The notes beneath the pieces are model-generated. The model had not been told where the DNA came from. It was given only the letters and a program-made list of their open reading frames with translations, and ran no database searches. A stretch of DNA of 64,000 nucleotides. Source: Emydura subglobosa (Eukaryota > Chordata > Testudines > Chelidae). Of the stretch, positions 56,532 to 64,000 are shown piece by piece. Position 1 is the stretch's first letter, and each line of letters starts with the position of its first letter. The translations under genes were made by a program, and so were the position numbers. The stretch spans positions 4,019,105 to 4,083,104 of the forward strand of contig ML679974.1 of the NCBI GenBank assembly GCA_007922225.1, in the 5' to 3' direction.

Positions 56532-59081
56532 GGTACCTTTAAGACAGCCCCAAAGGATAAGGGGTGTGGAGCTCCACCACCCCAGCGGGAGAACCCAGAC
56601 ACATTGCTCTGTGGGTAGCACAATGCTGCTGAGAGCAAAGCTGCTACCACTTCCTTTGGAAAAGTCCAGCAAGTGCCCTCCACCTCCCTTCCATCTGCTG
56701 GCTATGACAAAGAAAGAATGGGAAGTGCCACCATTTACAAATCCTACACGCATATCCTTTGAGGAGCCCAATTACTGTCAATGCTAGTCAGTAGAACATC
56801 CGCACCATGCGCGCTAGGGTTGGGATTGTGTTTAGTCTTTGTGTAAAGGCACCAAGTGGAAGGGGAGGCTCCTTAGTCTTCGTCCCTCTCTCATGCTCTG
56901 CTGCAGACTAAGGCATAAGCTAACCCATTACTGCGTGTCAACAGAGGCTTCCTGCTTCCTAATTACTAACAACTCCCTGCTCACCTCTAGCCTGATTCAT
57001 GACCACATTCTATCCACACTGAGATCAACAGCAAAACTTCAGTAAATCTAGTGTTCCATAACCATGACAACTCCAATTGACGTCAACAGGCAGATCGGGC
57101 CCCTCTTTCACAGTCACCTGAAATTGCATCAATTATAAGCTGAGTGATAAGAGTTGTCCAGACATCACTAAAAGAATCAGGCAGGGGTGGAAGTCTGCTT
57201 AGGGAACACTGCACTTCTTCCACACAAATATCTTGGTCACACAACGATGGGAGAGGAAACAGAGAAAGAATGATTTCTTCAATAAAACATTGAATTTGTT
57301 AAGATAAACTTCTTCTGGAGTGGGTATCTGCACTTTGTAAGGGAAATTGTTCTTAAGGGGATACCATTCCCTTTCTTTGTCTTGTATAATCTCTCTTCTT
57401 TCTACATAAAGGAGAAACTCTATGTCCACATAATTAGCTGTACTGGTGATCAATGCACAAGCACTATTTAAAAAAATGTGTTCAATTAAAAATTCAATTG
57501 CCTGTTCATGTGTTATTCTACAGAAATGAAGAGAACAAAACTGAAACTGGCACATTTCAGATGCTCTTAAAAAGTCAAAAGGTTTTTCAGGAAGTAAATT
57601 TTAACTAAGCATAATTTAAATTGTAGAGAAAAATTACAAGCAACTTTCCTTCTGTTATTCTAAAGTCAAACAGCCTCTTAAATATAAAATATTAACAATT
57701 CTAAAATGAAAAAGCAACCCACACCAAAATATATGCTTGCTGGTTTGACAGCTGCCAGAATAGATAAATGAGCATGCCTCCTGAAAAATGCCCCAAGGAG
57801 TTTCATAAACATTTAAGGCACTGTAGATTTGGATTGGGCTGTGTAATTTGGTACTCAGCTACAGATTATAAAACCTCTAGTGAACCATTTGATAGTGTTT
57901 CAAAATTCTAGCAAATTAACACTTCAACTCTCCTGAGCTGCAGTGGTCACATTCCTTTCTTCCTAGGCTGCTGATGGACTACAGTGTGCAGTTTGCATGT
58001 CACCCCACGTCAAAGAGACTGCAACCACGAGGACCTGTTTCAAAGTTCACTGAGTCTTTCCACTGACTTAAGTGGGTTTTGGATTAAGACCTGAAACAAT
58101 TTTTTATATCAGCAAACAGAGCAGAATGTAGCTTTTTACTCCAGTGCATGCCATGTGCTTTACTGGTTTACTTGGTATAGCTACACTTAGTGAATTCACT
58201 GAGGAGCATCTTATCCCACCCCACCAAAACTGGGAAACATTGTGACACTGATTCAATAGGCAACTCAAATCTCTGTCAAATTTTTATCAAAATCAACTTC
58301 ATAGTAGAATTTTGTTTTGTGGTAAAACACTAATATGGGATCTAACTAATTATGTCACAATGAATGAGGAAGACGAAACAACCCTCCCGCAGCACTTTGG
58401 AGTACTTTCCTCCTGACAGCCAGATCACTGAACATAGTGATGGGGACAGGTATATCTTGGATTGATCCCCAAAAGACCTCTGATTAACAGTCCTCACAAT
58501 TTCCCACTGACAGAGAGCCAGAAAGCATTGTTAACATGACAAAAATATAAATATCCGAATGTGGACAGCTAGAGAGAACATGAAATACCATGTTAATTTA
58601 ATATCCACTGAAATGCCTCCCTTCTTGATGACAGCTCTCTCCTTGTAAGCTACTTTGTAACTGGCATTACCAGGTAGTTGTTCAGCCTCAATACAGCTCC
58701 CATTAAAGTCAGTGAGAGTTTTGCCATATGCTTTAATGGGAGTTGGATTGGGTTATTTGCAAGCAGCATGACAAATATATACAAAGCAACCTGCTTGCAC
58801 GAACTTTTTTTTGAAGGGGCTTTAATAAACTTAAAACAATTTTACTATGAAGAGAGATTTACCACAACACAGCTCCAGCAAATCATCTTTTCACCCTCAT
58901 GCCTGAAGGCAGTAGGGCTCTATCCTACTTCCAATGTTCTGACTAAGCAGAAGAGCTGGCATTAATCCTTTTACAGTGGAACCTTCTTATAACAGAAGGC
59001 AAAACTATCTATTTCCTTTCCCTTAAGGAAAAGTCTGACAGAATTTAAGAGTATGATAGCCTGTCTACAGAACTTTTGCAT
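56532..59081. other. Unassigned DNA
   Basis: The only noteworthy frame is 118 codons on the minus strand at 57199-57555, which I could not assign. CAGCTCCCATTAAAGTCAGT and TTTAATGGGAGTTGGATTGG near 58695-58755 form a short inverted pair typical of a dispersed amniote repeat. Confidence 0.4.
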
Positions 59082-59135
59082 CATCCTACAGAATTCTTAG
59101 AGAATTGTATCCTTGGTATAGAATTCTGTAGGATG
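59082..59135. repeat. Hairpin: 15-bp perfect inverted repeat
   Basis: CATCCTACAGAATTC at 59082-59096 is the exact reverse complement of GAATTCTGTAGGATG at 59121-59135, with a 24-bp loop. Weaker complementarity continues outward (GAACTTTTG and CAAAACAGTTG), so it may be the core of a palindromic MITE. Confidence 0.85.
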
Positions 59136-59189
59136 GTTCAAAACAGTTGTGGAAACAGTATCATTTTCTATTGAATTCTACAAATATTT

Positions 59190-59412
59190 AGGGTTGTTGT
59201 AGTCATCTTGGTCCCAGGATATTAGAGACACAAGGTGGCTGAGGTAATATCTTTTATTGGATCAACTTCTGCTAGCAAGAGAGACAAGCTTTTGAGTTTA
59301 CACAGAGCTCTTCTTCATCTGACAGTGAGGAGACCTGAAAAAGAGCTCTGCGTAAATTCAAAAGCTTGTCTCTCTCACCAACAGAAGGTGGTCAGATAAA
59401 AGTATTACCTCA
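59190..59412. mobile_element. Palindromic dispersed repeat
   Basis: The left arm (59240-59296) contains GAGGTAATATCTTTTATTGG and AAGAGAGACAAGCTTTTGA. The right arm (59357-59412) is its reverse complement: TCAAAAGCTTGTCTCTCTCA and TAAAAGTATTACCTC. A loop with GAGCTCTTCTTCATCTGACA lies between. Upstream, GTAGTCATCTTGGTCCCAGG and ATATTAGAGACACAAGGTGG belong to the same familiar amniote repeat. No coding capacity. Confidence 0.75.
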
Positions 59413-60519
59413 CTTATCATGTCTCACCAATATTTAGAGTAATTTCTACTCGATTCATCCTTGATTTTCCCATAAGGGAGCAAAATGAAAATCCCTTGGA
59501 ATACCTTGAAGCAACATGGGATTCCATTTCACTATTTATTCCACTACATTCATCTTCCAGCCAAATACATTTTAATGTATTTATTTTTAAGCAATTTAAT
59601 CTGTTTATAGCAAATTAGAAATATCACTTCTCAACCTCTGCCCCAGTCCCAAGTTATTTTAATGTGGGTTTTTTTCTGAATTAGCATTTTAATCCTTTTG
59701 TTTGTCCTTTCGCTTTAGCTTTATGTTTAATCCCACATAATATTGGATAAGAGTCATTGCCTACCATGGTGCTTGTATATTTTTGTCTTTAAAAATTTAA
59801 GATATTTAAGAAGCTTGTTTTATTAGTAATTATAGTTAATTGCTAAAATGAACAAGGAAAATAGCACATAAGAGGTTTTTTTAGAAACTAAACAATTAGT
59901 TTTAGGTTAGCTTACCATAAAAGCAGCAAGATATTAGCAATTGATTTCCTCTTCCATTGCAATAACTGAACTGAAAAGTCTCAAAAGTAACTCAAAGTCA
60001 AAACAGAAAAATACCATTATGGTCAATACTGGAACTAGTCAGATTTAAACTTGGACTGGAATCAAAAAAGTATTTTTTTCACATTTTTCTGCTATTCTGG
60101 GCCCAAGACTCTGGTTACTTCAGTGGACTGGGGCTCTAATCATTTGACCATCACAGAGGAAAACACAGTTAGATGCAGAAATCTCCAAACAAATGTCAGA
60201 ATTCTCATTCGTATCTTCTTCAATTTCTGTTAGAAAATAAGATACACATTACATTCATTTTCATTAATTGTTGCATGTATATAGGGACTGAAAGGCTTTT
60301 ATTAACTTCAGTGGGCTTTAAATCAAACCCATGGCTCTTGACGTCAACCACAGAACATACTTCTGACTCTCACTTTGGAAGGTGACATAACACCCTCAAG
60401 TCCTGTACGTGTAATCCAAAAACTACCATCATATGGATAAAAACCATTTGCCTTATACAATATTTCAAAATTATTTATTTCAAGCTCTGGTGGAAATTAA
60501 TTTTTCTTTAATATATTCA
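59413..60519. other. Unassigned DNA
   Basis: AT-rich with no gene or repeat family recognised. Confidence 0.45.
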
Positions 60520-60945
60520 TACCTCCGTGGCTCTGGCCAATATGTCAGTTTGTTTCCTCCAACTCCATCCCCTTTGTACCAAACATGCTCCATCCAATTC
60601 TCTCTTCTTTGCAACCTCTTTTGTTTCCCTCACTCATGTTTATTCACCTCCTCACTGGGAATAGCCTTTTCTTTCCTGTCTCACCTTGTGATCTTATCAC
60701 CCTCTACAGCCTTCCTTAAAATTCCCTACTCTTTCCTAGCATTTCAAGTCTGACCTTCCCTGTGCCTACTCTCACTGTTGATCTTTAAGCATTACTGACC
60801 TTGTCATTGCACACCCAAAACTCCACTAAAGCCAAGCATTGCAAAACTGGGTCCAAAACCTATCCTATCATGACCTTTACATCAGACCTGTCTACGTTAG
60901 ATGTAAGTTCCTTGGAACAGGGACCAACATTTTCCAAAACAAGAG
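60520..60945 (+). mobile_element. Possible L2-type LINE 3' relic
   Basis: A long pyrimidine-rich stretch with CTTCCTTAAAATTCCCTACT and ACCTTCCCTGTGCCTACTCT precedes GTCTACGTTAGATGTAAGTT and CCTTGGAACAGGGACCAACA. This order matches a sense L2-like 3' UTR (...AGATTGTAAGCTCTTTGGGGCAGGGAC). The 106-codon Ser/Phe-rich frame inside (60433-60753) is a consequence of the composition. Confidence 0.4.
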
Positions 60946-62169
60946 CCTAAAGTTAGATTCTTCCAGTGTCCATATTTAAATATCCAAATAAATAGCCAGG
61001 TTTTCAAGAAATCTGGAGACCCAGCAGCTCTCAATGAATTTAATATTTGGAAATAAGATCACTCACTTTAATGCCTAAAACTAACATAGGAGCCTAACTT
61101 TTGGAACCCATTTTTGGAAATTTTGGCTCTTGTGTTCCTATATGTTTGTAAGACATAATGTATAACTAAGGCACTATATAAATAATACATTATCACAATT
61201 CTACATTTTTTCAGTGTCAACACAATTATATTTATCATCTAACATGATTCTGAAGTTAACATATATATGTAAATAAATTTTTATCAAAGTAATAAACCAT
61301 AATATACAGTACTATGTTATGAAATTATGCCTAAGGGGAGACTTGCTTATTCCCAAGGGTTCTGTGCATCCACATCACACAAAATTGTACTTTGCAGTTA
61401 ATTTTAATTTGTGTTTTTCTTTGCCAGAATAAATAGTGTTATTGCATTCAGGGCAAATAATTGGGTCTTGTTTCGTGGCTAACTAGAGGCCTTTAATTCC
61501 CTGATAGTTGTGTGTGTGCTGTACTTCCATTGACTTTTTGCCACCTATGTGGTTAAAAATTAAAACATTCTCACCACTCAGCTAAATTTAAAAAAAAAGA
61601 AACTACTCCCAATAAAAAATATTACTCTTTTTACAAAAATAAGAGCTAATTAATTTCTGGAGTAAATCAAAGCAATATCAATTGCAGAGCTGTTTTCAGA
61701 TAAAATCTTGTTTCGCATTCCATTGACATCTTACTTCTTTCATAATTCCCAAAAGAAGTAGCATAAGGCTGTGCATATTTTTCTTTTCTCTCTTTCTTAA
61801 ACTGTAAACTCATCAGTACAGGGATTGCCTTTACTTTTGCATTGAACACTGCCAAGCAGATTGTCAGATCTTATTAAGAATAAATAGTGAAAAATAACAT
61901 TATTGCAAACAACCAGCTAATAATCATGTGGTCATTGCCTACTAAAACGTAAAAGAGCCACAGGCACTTTCAATTTTCAGGTCATATTGCAGATTATGCA
62001 GATATGATAAATATAATTACAAATTATTGACTGAAATGAGCCTCCATATTACTAAAGACATGGAAAATGGTTAAAGTTCAGCTTTCAGATAGATATTTGA
62101 TATGCAGCACTGAAAAAGATTTGTGTAATATGCTGGAACAACATTCAAAAAAAATGTCCATGTTTAACT
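60946..62169. other. Unassigned DNA with minor repeat fragments
   Basis: GCCAGGTTTTCAAGAAATCT and TTTTTGGAAATTTTGGCTC near 60990-61130 are remnants of a GATTTTCAAAAG-type fold-back repeat. An L2-like tail word set (AACTGTAAACTCATCAGTAC, AGGGATTGCC) lies near 61798-61830. No gene seen. Confidence 0.35.
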
Positions 62170-62335
62170 GTGGTTTTGATCTAAAGTGAGGAAGTACCCA
62201 CTAGTGGTTAAAAATGGACTGAGAGCTAAGAGAGTTGGATTCTACTGCCCTAGACTTGCTGTGTGACTCTGAGCCCCCATTTCTTCATCTACAAAAGGTA
62301 AATATACTATTTATAATACCTGTCTCAATGAGTGA
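62170..62335 (+). mobile_element. MIR relic
   Basis: CACTAGTGGTTAAAAATGGA, GTTGGATTCTACTGCCCTAG, CTTGCTGTGTGACTCTGAGC and CATTTCTTCATCTACAAAAG, then TAATACCTGTCTCAATGAGT follow a full-length sense MIR (AGTGGTTAAGAGC...TTCGAATCC...GCTGTGTGACCTTGG...TTTCCTCATCTGTAAAATG...). Confidence 0.65.
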
Positions 62336-62339
62336 CTGA

Positions 62340-62720
62340 CTTGGACTTAAAACAAAGGGCCTCCATCACTGCCTTCCATCTTTGGTAGTCTCCTACTGCA
62401 GTTTTATCTTCTTCCCATTTCAGTTTAATGACTTTCAGTTCTGTTTCTATTATGTATTTCAAACTGTTCTTAGTCTACTTGGTTACCTCTTGCCCTGGAA
62501 ATTCCTTTCATCTTAAGTTGTTTGGTTCTTTCCTCCATGTGTGTCTAAGACATCTCCATTTTCATTCCATAATTTCCTATCCTATCAGTTTCTGTTTCGT
62601 CCTCCTCCAAAGGTCCTCATTTGTGATTTTTTTCTGGCCATCTGATGTTGAGGATTTGTGTAAGGCAGCTGTTTATCAAAACTTGGGGTTTATATGGTAA
62701 GATCTTGATAAGTCTCCAAG
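62340..62720 (-). pseudogene. RTE-like LINE, C-terminal coding relic
   Basis: The minus-strand reading contains ITNEDLWRRTKQK, IMEWKWRCLRHTWRKEPNNL, IETELKVIKLKWEEDKTAVG and QRWKAVMEALC. This is the C-terminal tail found after the RT domain in a widespread group of endonuclease-RT LINEs (pattern RRWRWIGHTLRK...W.PQGKR...GRP...W...V..LC). The GRP block is lost by an indel near 62505. No RT core is present, so only the extreme 3' end of the element is preserved. Confidence 0.6.
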
Positions 62721-62777
62721 TTTCAGCACCATTTAGTAAGATAGACAGTCAGTTTGTTATTATGTATTACTAGGTAT

Positions 62778-63545
62778 GTTACAGAATCATAGGAACATAC
62801 GGCTGGAAGGGACCCCGGAGGCCAACAAGTCCAGGCCTTTGTGCTGAGGCAGGACCAAGTAAACCTAGACCATCACGGACAGGAGTTTGTCCAACCTGTT
62901 CTTAAAAACCTCCAGTGATGGGGATTCCATAACCTCCCTTGGAAGCTGTTAGAAAGTTTTTTCTGATATCTAACCTAAATCTCCCTTGATGCAGATTAAG
63001 CCATGACTTCTTGTCCTACCTGCAGTGGACACAGAGAACAATCAATCCCCATCCTCTTTATAAAGGCCCTTAACATATTTGATATCAAGTTCCCCCTCAG
63101 TCTTCTCTCCTCAAGAATAAATATGCTTAGATTTTTTAATCTTTCTTCAAAGGTCAGATTTTCTAAAGTTTTTATCATTTTAGTTGCTCTCCTCTGGACA
63201 CTCCCCAATTTGTCCACATCTTTTCTAAAGTGTGGAACCCAGAACTGGACACAGTACTCCAGATGAGGCCCAACCAGTGCCTATGGGAGCGGGACAATTA
63301 CCTACTGTGTCTTGAATAAGACTCTCCTGTTAATACACTCCAGAATGATGATAGCTTTTTTCGTACCTATATATCACATGGTTAACTTATATTCAATGTA
63401 TGATCTATTACAACTCCTATCCTTTTCAGCAGTACTACCACCTAGCCAGTTATTCCAAATTTTGTAGTTGTGCATTTGATTTTTCCTTCCTAAATGCAGT
63501 ATTTGACATTGTTCTTCATTGAATTTCATCTTGTTGATTTCAGAC
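62778..63545 (-). mobile_element. CR1 LINE, 5'-truncated, minus strand
   Basis: It starts ACAGAATCATAGGAACATAC, then GGCTGGAAGGGACCCCGGAG, TTCTTAAAAACCTCCAGTGA and TGCAGATTAAGCCATGACTT (antisense 3' UTR). The minus-strand coding relic at 62996-63217 reads [20 protein letters not shown] and LEERRLRGNLI, matching the [12 protein letters not shown]...RRVRGDLI of the intact CR1 at 38.4 kb. The left end lacks the tandem ATTCTATG repeats. Confidence 0.85.
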
Positions 63546-64000
63546 TGTAGGTCTGGGCATAAGTAACTTGTCTCATTTCTTAATGAGCATGATTGGGAAG
63601 GGAAATGGATCAGTAGGCTAGAAACAGGACGTATGTACTAACTAAGATAAGAGGGAACATCCTGGTACCATTTACAATGGACAAGATAAGCCTGGAATGT
63701 AAGATGAGGTAAAGAATAGGTTGTGCATAGACTGTGTGCAGACAGACCATTCTGTACAGGAACTGGTTTCTGCAGAGTAACCAAGCCAATATAGAAACAT
63801 ATGATGCAATGTATAGTTAATAAAGCACGATTTATTAGTTTTGGTAAAAATTTATATAAAGAAAAGTTTTGCTGTGTAACTTTGGATGTGTGGTACATCC
63901 TATATTCACCCCCTACATTTGAGTATAATCAATTCAATGTAGCTTGGCTGTATGCCAATAAAGGAACCTGAGGAGTAACAAAACTGGAGTCAAAGTGAGG
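63546..64000 (+). mobile_element. Probable LTR, cut by the window end
   Basis: The sequence changes abruptly from antisense CR1 to TGTAGGTCTGGGCATAAG at 63546, with CAGAC just before it as the possible target duplicate. A TATATAAAG box lies at about 63851-63860 and AATAAA at about 63957-63962, about 100 bp later. These are LTR-like promoter and polyadenylation signals. Its 3' end, and so any internal genes, lie outside this window. Confidence 0.45.

Noticed and set aside
56234..56683. 149-codon minus frame
   Set aside because: It runs across a hAT MITE and its flank. No domain.
60433..60753. 106-codon Ser/Phe-rich + frame
   Set aside because: Pyrimidine-rich L2-like 3' UTR composition gives long TCT/TTC frames. 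No domain.
1..64000. CRISPR arrays, bacterial operons, tRNA and rRNA genes
   Set aside because: No regularly spaced direct repeats, no ribosome-binding-site-led gene clusters and no recognisable tRNA or rRNA sequence. The repeat content is vertebrate.
1..64000. Host protein-coding exons
   Set aside because: I looked for open stretches with splice signals outside mobile elements and found none I could support. The only splice-like pair (37684/40729) belongs to the Harbinger element.

Overview
This is a vertebrate genomic window, most probably from a turtle. The basis is the mix of repeats: many CR1 LINE relics with the ATTCTATG 3' tail, two DIRS-type tyrosine-recombinase retrotransposons, a PIF/Harbinger transposon with GGCCTTGTCTAC-like ends, palindromic MITEs, several solo LTRs and old L2/MIR-type fragments. 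DIRS elements are rare or absent in birds, crocodilians and mammals, so turtle is the best guess, but this is inference. No host gene exon could be supported. The window reads as AT-rich intergenic or intronic DNA in which nearly all the protein-like sequence belongs to transposable elements.

Layout. 1-20.5 kb: mostly unassigned DNA with CR1 tails (1.92, 4.5 and 5.85 kb), an MIR/L2-like SINE (3.0 kb), a strongly palindromic MITE (3707-3992), a partial tandem array (6.86-9.35 kb) and a probable solo LTR (16878-17971). 20524-24870: a GC-rich DIRS-like element on the + strand with inverted terminal repeats, an intact internal complementary region, gag and tyrosine-recombinase reading frames, but no reverse-transcriptase core. 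25-36.7 kb: sparse, with a minus-strand CR1 (27.1-28.1 kb), a minus-strand LTR with a CCTCT duplication (28356-28894) and a TA-flanked MITE (31916-32340). 36774-42734: a PIF/Harbinger transposon flanked by TAA, with a broken Myb-like gene (+) converging on a broken DDE transposase gene (-). It is split by a young CR1 (38316-40651) that keeps a 727-codon open endonuclease/reverse-transcriptase frame.

45.9-51.4 kb: a truncated Harbinger end, then an older minus-strand DIRS element that still shows gag, a YLDD reverse transcriptase, RNase H and tyrosine-recombinase segments. Three later insertions interrupt it: a 966-bp solo LTR (CTCTG duplication), a 69-bp CR1 tip, and a 796-bp solo LTR (CCAG duplication). 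In each case removing the insert and one duplicate rejoins DIRS coding sequence, which fixes the boundaries and the order of events. 51.4-64 kb: mostly unassigned DNA with a hAT MITE (GATTAGAT duplication, 56203-56523), a palindromic repeat (59240-59412), L2/MIR relics, the C-terminal relic of an RTE-like LINE (62.34-62.72 kb), a minus-strand CR1 (62.78-63.55 kb) and the start of an LTR that runs off the window end.

The elements do not work together as host genes. The useful content is structural: DIRS replication intermediates recorded as an internal complementary region, and well-resolved nested insertions. Family names come from motif recognition, without database searches.
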